A stretch of 64,000 bases of DNA from Chitinophaga sp. (lineage in GTDB: Bacteria > Bacteroidota > Bacteroidia > Chitinophagales > Chitinophagaceae): assembly GCF_019236475.1 (NCBI RefSeq), contig NZ_JAFAIX010000004.1, positions 186,001 to 250,000 on the forward strand, written 5' to 3'. The position numbers and the translations under genes are program-made. Under the pieces are notes generated by a model. It saw only the letters and a list, made by a program, of their open reading frames with translations, was not told the origin of the DNA and ran no database searches. This document shows positions 36,171-44,845 of the stretch, piece by piece. Every line of letters starts with the position of its first letter. Positions within the stretch are counted from its first letter, which is position 1.

Positions 36171-37208
36171 ATGCAACTGCCGTATGGTGACAAAGCCCCT
36201 AGGGTAACAGGTTTCGGGGAGTTCTTACTACGCTTGCACAGTAGTAGTGGCACGCGCTTTCAACAAGCAACGAATTATATTCCCTACTATGCTGGCGCAG
36301 AAGCCAATGTATGCGTACTGCTGGCCAAATTGGGAATGCAGGCGGATTACGTCAGCCGGATTCCTGAAAATGAATTGGCCAAAACAGGCGTACAACAGTT
36401 GCGCGCTCACGGCGTCAATACGGAACATTTGACCTGGGGAGGTGAAAGACTCGGTCTTTATTTTACAGAAGCTGGCAATCAAATCAGACCAACGACTGTC
36501 ATATACGACCGGCATGCATCTAGCTTTGCTACCACTGCTCCGGGAGATTTCAACTGGCAGCACATCTTGCAGCAAAGTACTTGCTTTCATTGGTCTGGAG
36601 TGGCCGCAGCGGTCTCTGAAAGTGCCGCGGCTGTTTGTCGCGAAGCTTTAGAAACCGCTGCCAGCAAAGGACTTCGTGTCTCCTCAGATTTTAATTATCG
36701 CTCCCGACTATGGCAATATGGTAAACATCCTGCGGAAGTAATGCCCGATTTACTTCGTTTCAGCCACATTGCTGTGGCCGACCTGGATGCTGCCAATACC
36801 TATTACGGTATTACGACAGATTCCAATGCCTCGTTTGAAACACAGTTCCAGCAATGCTTTGAAGCCTTGAAGGAACATATGCCCCGGCTGGAAGCACTCG
36901 GTATGACCTTCCGTCACCAACACCAAAATCAGTTGTATTATACCGGCGCACTCGCCTATAACAATGCATTTTATTTCTCCCGTAGCTACCATCTGCATAA
37001 CATCACAGATCAAATAGGTACGGGAGATGCTTTTACAGCAGGACTACTATACGGTTTGCTGCAAAAGTTGCCACCACAACAGGTAGTAGATTTTGCCACC
37101 GCTTGCGGTGTCATCAAACAGAGTATTCCCGGCGATTGGGCATTAGTAAACCGGGAGGAAGTAGCATTGCTGATGCAGCAAGGTCCTTCCGGAAGAATTT
37201 CACGTTAA
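36171..37208 (+). CDS. PfkB-family sugar kinase, 2-keto-3-deoxygluconate kinase-like
   Basis: The 345-aa kinase opens GDKAPRVTGFGEFLLRL and has the N-terminal sugar-binding YAGAEANVCVLLAKLGMQAD and the C-terminal anion-hole/catalytic GTGDAFTAGLLYGLL (Asp base). Sequence style is that of KdgK-like kinases, which phosphorylate 2-keto-3-deoxygluconate. KDPG aldolase is not nearby. It starts 109 bp after RidA and is followed after 15 bp by the M19 dipeptidase. Confidence 0.85.
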   Translation: MQLPYGDKAPRVTGFGEFLLRLHSSSGTRFQQATNYIPYYAGAEANVCVLLAKLGMQADYVSRIPENELAKTGVQQLRAHGVNTEHLTWGGERLGLYFTEAGNQIRPTTVIYDRHASSFATTAPGDFNWQHILQQSTCFHWSGVAAAVSESAAAVCREALETAASKGLRVSSDFNYRSRLWQYGKHPAEVMPDLLRFSHIAVADLDAANTYYGITTDSNASFETQFQQCFEALKEHMPRLEALGMTFRHQHQNQLYYTGALAYNNAFYFSRSYHLHNITDQIGTGDAFTAGLLYGLLQKLPPQQVVDFATACGVIKQSIPGDWALVNREEVALLMQQGPSGRISR

Positions 37209-37223
37209 TAACACGTCATAACT

Positions 37224-38294
37224 ATGTTTACGATAGACGCACACCTCGACCTCAGCATGAATGCGTTGGAATGGAATCGCGACCTGCAACAGCCGGTACA
37301 TGCCATCCGTCAGCGAGAGGAAGGGCTGAATGATAAACCAGATAGGACAAAAGGGGTAGTGGCATTGCCCGAATTGCGTAAAGGAAATATAGGATTGGTG
37401 GTAGCTACCCAGATTGGTCGTTTTGTGGCGGCCGACAATCCGCTTCCTGGCTGGCATTCGCCGCATCAAGCATGGGCGCAGACGCAAGGCCAACTGGCCT
37501 GGTATAAGGCCATGGAAGATGCCGGAGAGATGCGCATGATCAAAGACCTCGCAGGCCTGGAAGCGCATCTGCAACTATGGAACGATGGTACCCCAACCGA
37601 TACTAAACCTATCGGCTATATCCTGAGCCTGGAAGGAGCTGATTCTATTATTGATTTGTCATACTTGGAAAAGGCCTGGGAAAACGGATTGAGAGCGGTA
37701 GGTCCTGCACACTACGGCCCCGGCAGATATGCCAATGGTACGGATGCAACCGGCCATTTGAATGATATAGGGAGACAACTGATACGCCGCATGGAGGAGC
37801 TCAACATCATATTGGATGCAACGCACCTTTGTGATGATGCCTTCTGGGATGCAATGGAGATCTATAATGGCCCGGTATGGGCTAGTCATAATAACTGTCG
37901 CGCCCTAGTGGATCATAACCGTCAGTTCAGCGATGATATGATTCGTACCCTCATCCAAAAAGATGCGGTCATTGGCGGCGCACTGGATGCCTGGATGATG
38001 GTGCCTAATTGGGTGCGTGGTGAGTCCACGCCTGAGTCGATGGACTGTAATCTCGCTAAAATGATCGATCACATCGATCATATATGCCAGTTGGCCGGCA
38101 ACAGTTTGCATGTAGGTATCGGTACAGATCTGGATGGCGCATTCGGTAAAGAACAATGTCCATACGATCTTGAAACCATCGCGGATCTGCAAAAATTACC
38201 TGCTATGTTTGCAGCTCGCGGATATGCTGCTGCTGATATTGAAAACATCATGCATGGCAATTGGCTGCGTTTACTTCGCAAAGCCTGGAAATAG
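37224..38294 (+). CDS. M19 membrane-dipeptidase-like metallohydrolase
   Basis: The 356-aa protein has the M19 zinc ligands in order: DAHLDLSM, ILSLEGADS (bridging Glu-type), DATHLCDDAFWDAM, WASHNNCRAL and GIGTDLDGAFG. M19 enzymes cut dipeptides, including those with D-residues, and some act on related amides. No signal peptide is present, so it is cytoplasmic. It closes the GH20/GntP/KdgK operon and may release an amino acid or lactyl-type group from an imported aminosugar conjugate (inference). Confidence 0.85.
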   Translation: MFTIDAHLDLSMNALEWNRDLQQPVHAIRQREEGLNDKPDRTKGVVALPELRKGNIGLVVATQIGRFVAADNPLPGWHSPHQAWAQTQGQLAWYKAMEDAGEMRMIKDLAGLEAHLQLWNDGTPTDTKPIGYILSLEGADSIIDLSYLEKAWENGLRAVGPAHYGPGRYANGTDATGHLNDIGRQLIRRMEELNIILDATHLCDDAFWDAMEIYNGPVWASHNNCRALVDHNRQFSDDMIRTLIQKDAVIGGALDAWMMVPNWVRGESTPESMDCNLAKMIDHIDHICQLAGNSLHVGIGTDLDGAFGKEQCPYDLETIADLQKLPAMFAARGYAAADIENIMHGNWLRLLRKAWK

Positions 38295-38320
38295 ATAATA
38301 AGACAAGTGAACAGCATATA

Positions 38321-38352
38321 AAGCTTGCACACACTGCTGTGCAGGCTTTTTT
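38321..38352 (+). terminator. Terminator of the GH20/GntP operon
   Basis: AAGCTTGCACA pairs with TGTGCAGGCTT across a 6-nt loop (one T-G) and runs into a T tract after the M19 stop. Confidence 0.85.
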
Positions 38353-38522
38353 ATTAACGAAAGTTTATCACTCCAAACAGCCCCTGCGAGCAACCTTCGA
38401 GTAACCGTAATTGTTATCATTTATTGTAAATACGTACATCGGCTGACCTTGCCCATTTTAGCAGGTGTATAATAAGTTTCTGTGTTATAATGGGATATTC
38501 ATTCACCCTAAATTTCAGTCAT

Positions 38523-39071
38523 ATGAACCTATTGAAAAAAGGATTGTTACTGATGATGCTTAGCGGTGGTATCACTATGGCCGCATACGCTCAGGATGAA
38601 GGAACTGACGTAGTACTCAAAGCGGAACGTATCAAGAAAGAACAACTTCCGCCAGAGGTATTGGAAGCCTTCCAAAAACAGTTTCCAACAGCCAACCTCC
38701 GCGATGTGATGAAAATACCAATGGATTTATATCGGAAAGACTTCCTCATTGACGAATCTAATCCTCTCGGTAATGACCAGTATTACACAATGACCATGAC
38801 TGGTACCAAAATGGATGTGGAAGCAGTGTATGATAAAGACGGCAATCTCATCCGCGCCAATGAAATCGCCAAGGATGTAGAATTGCCCACTAATATAACT
38901 ACCTATATTGTTAACACCTATCCATCGTATACCATAAAAAAGGATAAGGTGAAAAGAGTGATTGAACCTAACAAAACGAAAGTGATCTGGGAAGTGACGA
39001 TCGTTCAGTCTAAAGGAGTAGAAAAACGCCTGCTGTTTGACAAAGACGGCAACTTTATGAAGGCGAGATAA
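38523..39071 (+). CDS. Secreted PepSY-like protein, unknown function
   Basis: The ATG at 38523 gives a 182-aa protein with signal peptide LLKKGLLLMMLSGGITMAAYAQ. The mature part has two related alpha/beta units (LPPEVLEAFQKQFPTANLRD and LPTNITTYIVNTYPSYTIKK), each followed by charged beta strands, the look of PepSY/BLIP-like domains common in Bacteroidota. Function unknown. Single gene. Confidence 0.7.
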   Translation: MNLLKKGLLLMMLSGGITMAAYAQDEGTDVVLKAERIKKEQLPPEVLEAFQKQFPTANLRDVMKIPMDLYRKDFLIDESNPLGNDQYYTMTMTGTKMDVEAVYDKDGNLIRANEIAKDVELPTNITTYIVNTYPSYTIKKDKVKRVIEPNKTKVIWEVTIVQSKGVEKRLLFDKDGNFMKAR

Positions 39072-39159
39072 TGCAGTCAAACCATGATCGTTTTGTTTTA
39101 CCCTTACGGCTATACGTAAATGTTTATATCGAATGAATGTTTATGAGAACCCTATTTTT

Positions 39160-39612
39160 TTAATTTGCCACCGCACTGCAATAAACCCATAGTATAAACA
39201 ATATTTGCAGCGGTACCCGGAACCATAAATAACGTAACCCATTGCCACCAGTGGTCCCCTTCTGGTAGTCGATCGACTGCATTGCTGCGTAGATATTCGC
39301 AGGTAATACCGCTACGAAGAAAATAATCAAGCAAATACCGGCCATATGTCGTAATGATGGAATTAATAATCCAATGCCCCCCAAGATCTCTAGAATACCC
39401 GTTAATGCTACCATGAACTTTTTGTAAGGGATAGAGGGCGGCATCATCATTTCCATACCTTTTGAAAACGCAAAATGTGCACTGGCGGTGAAAAATAGCA
39501 TAATAGCCATGGCTATGCGGCCGGCAAAGGCCCATTCATAACTGTGATGTAATAGTAACAGCACTAACAGCGCTAACACAAAACTACCAATCAATACAAT
39601 AAGTGGTTTCAT
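39160..39612 (-). CDS. DoxX-family membrane protein
   Basis: The 150-aa protein has four transmembrane segments and the DoxX features AGRIAMAIMLFFTASAHFAF and ILEILGGIGLLIPSLRHMAG. DoxX-like proteins are often tied to redox balance in the membrane; the exact role is unclear. Single gene, divergent from the next. Confidence 0.85.
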   Translation of the reverse strand: MKPLIVLIGSFVLALLVLLLLHHSYEWAFAGRIAMAIMLFFTASAHFAFSKGMEMMMPPSIPYKKFMVALTGILEILGGIGLLIPSLRHMAGICLIIFFVAVLPANIYAAMQSIDYQKGTTGGNGLRYLWFRVPLQILFILWVYCSAVAN

Positions 39613-39726
39613 ATCTAAGGGTTTCTATGGTGCTCAAAGATAACTGATTTGTACCTGCAGTGATAAATCGTAACTTAAAAACAATAGGCTTGTACTGGCG
39701 ATCAGCACCATTATTAAACCCCAACT

Positions 39727-40296
39727 ATGCCATTTTCCAGATTGGAGCGCACCATCCGCGGGCTGCAACAACTGGCATCCAGGAAACGGGGAGTCAATTT
39801 CCTGGAAGTAAGACCAGAAGCAGTCATTATTAAACCTCCCTGTGATTCCAGAACTTTCGTACTGGTGTCCTGGTTAGTACTGTGTCTAATACCTTTATCC
39901 TATTTGGTATACATATCAGCTTATGGATTTGATAGTTGGGGAGCGCCTGTATTATTATTGTTGATTTGCTTGTTTATCTGGAGAGATCTATTGCTACTCA
40001 CAGAAGGACAACAACATGTGACGATCAATTTCCAAGCACGACAGTTCGAGTTCTACAGAATGCACACTTTTGCTGGTGGAAGACCCCGTTACTATAATAT
40101 TGATTTTAATGAAGTACAGGAAGTAATCCTTACAGCAGCTCCCGTGACGGGAAATGCACGACTACAGCGGATTGTTTTAATAGGTAAAGCAGGGCAGGAG
40201 CTGGCGTTTTTTGATCTGAGGAAAGATCAGTTTAGTAACTATACCGCGGGCAAACTTCGTTTACTCTTCTCCGTTATCATATATACATATCATTGA
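39727..40296 (+). CDS. Two-TM membrane protein of unknown function
   Basis: The 189-aa protein has an N-terminal cytoplasmic part, two adjacent hydrophobic segments (FVLVSWLVLCLIPLSYLVYI and PVLLLLICLFIWRDLLLL), then a beta-rich tail with PH-like alternation (HVTINFQARQFEFYRMH, RLQRIVLIGKAGQELAFF). No family was recognised. Confidence 0.65.
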   Translation: MPFSRLERTIRGLQQLASRKRGVNFLEVRPEAVIIKPPCDSRTFVLVSWLVLCLIPLSYLVYISAYGFDSWGAPVLLLLICLFIWRDLLLLTEGQQHVTINFQARQFEFYRMHTFAGGRPRYYNIDFNEVQEVILTAAPVTGNARLQRIVLIGKAGQELAFFDLRKDQFSNYTAGKLRLLFSVIIYTYH

Positions 40297-40455
40297 ATGA
40301 AATCCTTCCAAAAAATAGGTGCATTGCATATACAAGCAAGCATTATTTTTCTACTTTCAGTACTATATGAATTTTACGTTATGATTGACCCGTGAGCATG
40401 CTTTTCTTTTCAACCTGAATTATTTTCGCTCTCTCGCAAACAAATATTAGCCTAT

Positions 40456-43400
40456 ATGAAAACAGTTTGTAGCCTTTTGCTATCCATGTTACTATGCTGC
40501 TTCGTTTCTATTAACGTGTACGCTCAAACGACGCAAGCTGCTATTGCCGGTACCGTATCAGATAATGCCAAACAATTGATTCCTGGCGCATCTGTGCTGA
40601 TTCGGAATGAATCCACCGGTTTTACCACCAGAACAATCACCAATGCCAAAGGCGAATTTAACTTTAAAGAATTACCATTAGGAGGCCCTTATACCATCAC
40701 TATTTCTTCTGTAGGGTATGGCGCTGAAAAATTAACCGGATATAGCCTCAATCAGGGTGATCTGGTGCGCGTTAGCGTTGTGCTGCAATCTTCATCTGTA
40801 AACATGAGTGAAGTAAAAGTAACGGCCTCCGGATTGAAAAATAAAACGGAAAACTTTGGCGCCGCTACTACTGTTACCAGTCGCGATATTGCTAGGCTAC
40901 CCGTAAACGGACGTAACTTTTCTTCCTTGGTAGATTTATCACCACTGAGCAGTGGATCTAACTTGGCTGGTCAATTGGGGTCTTCTACCAATATCACCAT
41001 CGATGGTACTTCCGCTAAGAACCCTACTTCCAGCAGTGGCACCAACGCCAGGATTGGCGGACCTTACGCGTTATCGATGGAGGCTATCCGCGAATTCAAA
41101 GTGGTGACCAACCAATACGATGTTACTTACGGTCGTAGTGGTGGCGGTACCATCAGCGCGGTAACAAAAGCAGGTACTAACGAATTTGGCGGTAGCGTGT
41201 TTACGTATATGCGTAACGATTGGTTGTCCAGTCGATTTGATATCCGCGGTGTACCACGTGTAAACGACTTCTCTACTTATCAATATGGCGCCACTTTATC
41301 TGGCCCTATCATCAAAGATAAATTGCATTTCTTCGTAGCTTGGGATCATCAGTCAGATGCACGCCCATTGCAGATTGCAGATATTCAGTCCGATGCAGAC
41401 ATCAAGCGACTCAATGTAACGCCGTCTACCTTAAATTCATTTCTGGATATTGCCCGCGCAAAATACGGTGTGAGCAATGGACCTCAATTCGGTTCCTTTA
41501 ACAAGAAAAGAGCCACCGACGCCGCTTTTGCACGTATCGATTGGCAGATCAATGAAAAGAACCTCTTGACAATCCGCGACAACTACATCAATGATCGCGC
41601 GCCACTAGGCCGTGATGATAATACTTCCATCAACTTGTACGAAGTATACGCGGATGCCCATGCAGTGAACAATAGTATCCTGGCCACGCTGCGGACGGTT
41701 GTCTCTCCAAAATTTACCAATGAACTTAAATTCCAACACCTGTATACCTTCGAGAAAAGCTCGCCTGGTAGCCAGTTGCCGGCTGCTAATATTCCCCGCG
41801 CAATTGTGGAAAGAGTGGAATCTAAAGTAGATAACAATTCTCTCTATACAAATATTCAACTCGGAGGACAACGTTATTCCCCAGAACACTTTTACAACAA
41901 TGTTTTTCAACTGGTAGATAACGTGTACTACAGTACGAATAAAGCCAACTTCACTTTCGGTACGGATATCATGTACAGTCATATGAATTCGCTGTACGGT
42001 AGTGAAATGAATGGCCGCTTCTACTTCACCGGTATGGATAACTTCAATAACCTGACGCCTTATCGTTATGCCCGCGAAGTAGCGCTGGCCGACGATCCAA
42101 GCGTTAACCAGAATATTGTGAGTGCAGCATTATATGCGCAGATGCAAACCAAACTGGCCAAAGGTTTTGAAATGATCGCTGGGCTGCGTGCTGATTATAC
42201 CACCTATCTCAATAAACCTAATTTCAATCAAACCGTTTACGATGCGCTTGGACTGCGTACAGATCGTGGTTTGAATACCTTCCAGTTGCAACCACGACTC
42301 CAATTCAACTGGGATATCCAGGAGAAACATACGGATTACCTGCGCTTCGGTGCTGCCATCTTTGGGTCAGACATCAACAACTATGCAATGATCAACAACA
42401 TGTTGTTTGATGGTACCAAAGTGTTGACCGTGGACGTACAAGGCGCCGCAGTACCTAAACCTGACTTCGTGTCTTACAGACAAAACCCCGCTTCCGCTCC
42501 AGGCAAAGAAATGTTTGAGAAGTATGGCCTGCCAAAACTCGGTACCATCAATTTGAATGGTAAAGACGCGAGAATTCCGGTAGTCTACAAAGCCAATATT
42601 TCCTATAGTCACTTCTTTACAGAACGCCTGAAAGCTGGCCTGACCTTCTTTACCACCATCGCGCGTCATAACTACATGTACGTAGATCGTAACATGGTGG
42701 ACCAGCCGTTCTTTACACTGCCGAACGAAGCCAATAGAGGCGTGTATGTTCCGATCAATACCATCAACGAAAAGAATGGTGCTACGGATTGGATGCAGGG
42801 GCGTAAATCAGATAAAGTGAGTCGCGTACTGGAGCTGAACAGTGAAGGTAAAGTGAACCAATTTGCAGTAGTGGCAGATGCTACCTACCGTTATTTCAGA
42901 GATGGGGAAGTATCCTTCAGCTATACCTGGAATGATGCGAAAGATAACACCTCTTACAATGGTGACGTCGCCAATACCGCTACCTTATCACTGATGGTAA
43001 AAGATGATCCTCGTGATCTGAGTAAAATGACTTACAGCGATAACCAATTCCGTCATAAAGTGGTATTTTACGGTACTGCACCTAGTTTCCTCGGCATAAA
43101 TATTGGCGTAAGATATTCCGGTATAGGCGGTACACGTTATTCCTTGGCAGTGAGCGGCAACGTGAACGGCGACTTCGTCAACTCTAACGACCTCGCCTAT
43201 ATTTTTGATGTGAACAATCCGAATGTACCCGATAAAATCCGTCAAGGAATTCAGTCTATCCTGAATAATCCGTTGGTAGATTCCCGTTATAAGGACTATA
43301 TCCGCAAAAGCATGGGTACTATTGCGGAGAGAAACGGTGGTGTGAATGGCTTCTACGGCTTCTGGGATGTACGTATTACCAAGAAGTTCAACTTCACACC

Positions 43401-43623
43401 AAAACAACGCTTGGAAATATCCTGCGATCTATTCAACGTGGCGAACCTCTTCAAGAAAGACTGGGGCACCAGCAAGAACTTAGGTAAACAGAACATTTAC
43501 TCCTTGGGAGGTTTCGACAAAGCCAATACGTCTTATTTATACAACGTGAACGTGAACAGTGGAATCGTAACGCCAGGCGGAAACCCTTGGCAGATACAGT
43601 TGGGAGCGAGATACGAGTTTTAA
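40456..43623 (+). CDS. Oar-like TonB-dependent outer-membrane receptor
   Basis: The 1055-aa protein has a signal peptide (VCSLLLSMLLCCFVSINVYAQ), a carboxypeptidase-regulatory-like domain (AAIAGTVSDNAKQLIPGASV, residues 25-110), a plug with ARLPVNGRNFSSLVDLSPL and DVTYGRSGGGTISAVTKAG, and an Oar-type barrel ending QIQLGARYEF. Oar-like receptors lack a SusD partner, as here, and are implicated in uptake or adhesion. It is a single gene followed by a large double hairpin. Confidence 0.9.
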   Translation: MKTVCSLLLSMLLCCFVSINVYAQTTQAAIAGTVSDNAKQLIPGASVLIRNESTGFTTRTITNAKGEFNFKELPLGGPYTITISSVGYGAEKLTGYSLNQGDLVRVSVVLQSSSVNMSEVKVTASGLKNKTENFGAATTVTSRDIARLPVNGRNFSSLVDLSPLSSGSNLAGQLGSSTNITIDGTSAKNPTSSSGTNARIGGPYALSMEAIREFKVVTNQYDVTYGRSGGGTISAVTKAGTNEFGGSVFTYMRNDWLSSRFDIRGVPRVNDFSTYQYGATLSGPIIKDKLHFFVAWDHQSDARPLQIADIQSDADIKRLNVTPSTLNSFLDIARAKYGVSNGPQFGSFNKKRATDAAFARIDWQINEKNLLTIRDNYINDRAPLGRDDNTSINLYEVYADAHAVNNSILATLRTVVSPKFTNELKFQHLYTFEKSSPGSQLPAANIPRAIVERVESKVDNNSLYTNIQLGGQRYSPEHFYNNVFQLVDNVYYSTNKANFTFGTDIMYSHMNSLYGSEMNGRFYFTGMDNFNNLTPYRYAREVALADDPSVNQNIVSAALYAQMQTKLAKGFEMIAGLRADYTTYLNKPNFNQTVYDALGLRTDRGLNTFQLQPRLQFNWDIQEKHTDYLRFGAAIFGSDINNYAMINNMLFDGTKVLTVDVQGAAVPKPDFVSYRQNPASAPGKEMFEKYGLPKLGTINLNGKDARIPVVYKANISYSHFFTERLKAGLTFFTTIARHNYMYVDRNMVDQPFFTLPNEANRGVYVPINTINEKNGATDWMQGRKSDKVSRVLELNSEGKVNQFAVVADATYRYFRDGEVSFSYTWNDAKDNTSYNGDVANTATLSLMVKDDPRDLSKMTYSDNQFRHKVVFYGTAPSFLGINIGVRYSGIGGTRYSLAVSGNVNGDFVNSNDLAYIFDVNNPNVPDKIRQGIQSILNNPLVDSRYKDYIRKSMGTIAERNGGVNGFYGFWDVRITKKFNFTPKQRLEISCDLFNVANLFKKDWGTSKNLGKQNIYSLGGFDKANTSYLYNVNVNSGIVTPGGNPWQIQLGARYEF

Positions 43624-43638
43624 TTCTTCTAGCTGTTG

Positions 43639-43720
43639 TGCCTGCCGAGCGAGGCAGGCATGAATAAAAAAGGAAAAGATCGTGACGTTGCAGACGTCAC
43701 GATCTTTTCCTTTTTTATTC
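43639..43720. repeat. Paired palindromes (composite double hairpin), copy 2; bidirectional terminator
   Basis: TGCCTGCC / GGCAGGCA with a GAGCGA loop is followed at once by a perfect 27-bp stem (43662-43688 with 43694-43720) whose core is GTGACGT and ACGTCAC. It separates the convergent receptor and VWA genes and overlaps the VWA stop codon. Confidence 0.85.
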
Positions 43721-44845
43721 AGCAATATTGGCAGAAGCCCACTGTTGTATATCCTGTTTACTGAGTGCAGCCGCCATCAGGTCAGGGAATTTATCCGGGC
43801 TACAGGCAAATACCGGCACGCCGAGGTCCGCCAGGAATTGCGCGTTTTCATGATCGTAGGAAGGCTTGCCATCATCGTTGAGGGCGAGTAGTACGATCAG
43901 TTGTACGCCAGCCGCCACCAATTCTGCCGCGCGTTTACGCATGTTTTCTGGATGGCCGCCTTCATAGAGGTCTGTGACCAATACCATTACCGTATCCGCC
44001 GGGCGACTGATTAATTGTTGACAGTAAGACAAGGCCAATTGAATATCCGTACCACCACCGAGCTGCACGCCAAACAGCAGGTCCACAGGGTCTTGTAGCT
44101 GTTCTGTCAGATCCGCAACCGCAGTATCGAATACTACCATTTTCGTTTGTAAGGCTGGCAAAGAGGCCATAACCGCTCCGAAGATCCCGGAATACACCAC
44201 AGAGGTACCCATAGAGCCACTCTGATCCAGGCACAACACCACATCTTTCAACGCACTACGCTTACGCCCATACCCAATGCGGGTTTCAGGAATAATGGTT
44301 TTATATTCCGCCTGATAATGTTTCAAGTTTCTGCGTATAGTCAGCGGCCAGTTGATTTCATTATGTCGAGGGCGAAGGTTTCTTGCACTTCTGTTCAGCG
44401 CGCCGGTAACGGCTTGCTGCATGGGCTGCGACAGTTTCCGCATCAATTCATCCACTACTTTCTGCACCACCATTCTCGCCGTAGCTTTGGTTTTTTCAGG
44501 AATCACCCTGCTCAGCGACAGGAGCGTAGCTACCAGGTGCACATCTGCTTCCGCATTTTCCAGCATCTCCTTTTCCATTAACAGTTGTGTCAGGTTCAGT
44601 CTTTTCAGTGCATCCTGTTGCATCACCTTCACCACAGAAGAAGGGAAGAAGGTACGAATATCTCCTAGCCAGCGGTTTACATTGGGAGAGGACGCTCCCA
44701 GTCCACCTTGGCGATTACTATCGTATAGTGCTTCCAGTGTCTGATCTATGCGTAGCTCATTTTCTGCGAGTTTGCATCCTGTACCATCGTGTTGATTGCC
44801 GCCAAGAATCAGGCGCCATCTTTTCAGTTCCTTTTCGTTACTCAT
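43715..44845 (-). CDS. VWA-domain protein of the MoxR-linked operon
   Basis: The 376-aa protein has a helical N-terminal half and a C-terminal von Willebrand A domain with an intact metal-dependent adhesion site: LCLDQSGSMGTSVV, then GGTDIQLAL and VTDLYEGG. MoxR AAA+ ATPases work with such VWA partners as chaperone-like or metal-inserting machines. Its start overlaps the end of the DUF5682 gene by 8 bp, so expression is coupled. Last gene of the five-gene operon. Confidence 0.88.
   Translation of the reverse strand: MSNEKELKRWRLILGGNQHDGTGCKLAENELRIDQTLEALYDSNRQGGLGASSPNVNRWLGDIRTFFPSSVVKVMQQDALKRLNLTQLLMEKEMLENAEADVHLVATLLSLSRVIPEKTKATARMVVQKVVDELMRKLSQPMQQAVTGALNRSARNLRPRHNEINWPLTIRRNLKHYQAEYKTIIPETRIGYGRKRSALKDVVLCLDQSGSMGTSVVYSGIFGAVMASLPALQTKMVVFDTAVADLTEQLQDPVDLLFGVQLGGGTDIQLALSYCQQLISRPADTVMVLVTDLYEGGHPENMRKRAAELVAAGVQLIVLLALNDDGKPSYDHENAQFLADLGVPVFACSPDKFPDLMAAALSKQDIQQWASANIAE

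Noticed and set aside
40297-40395. 32-codon ORF right after the two-TM protein
   Set aside because: It is hydrophobic and has an ATG, but nothing supports translation.
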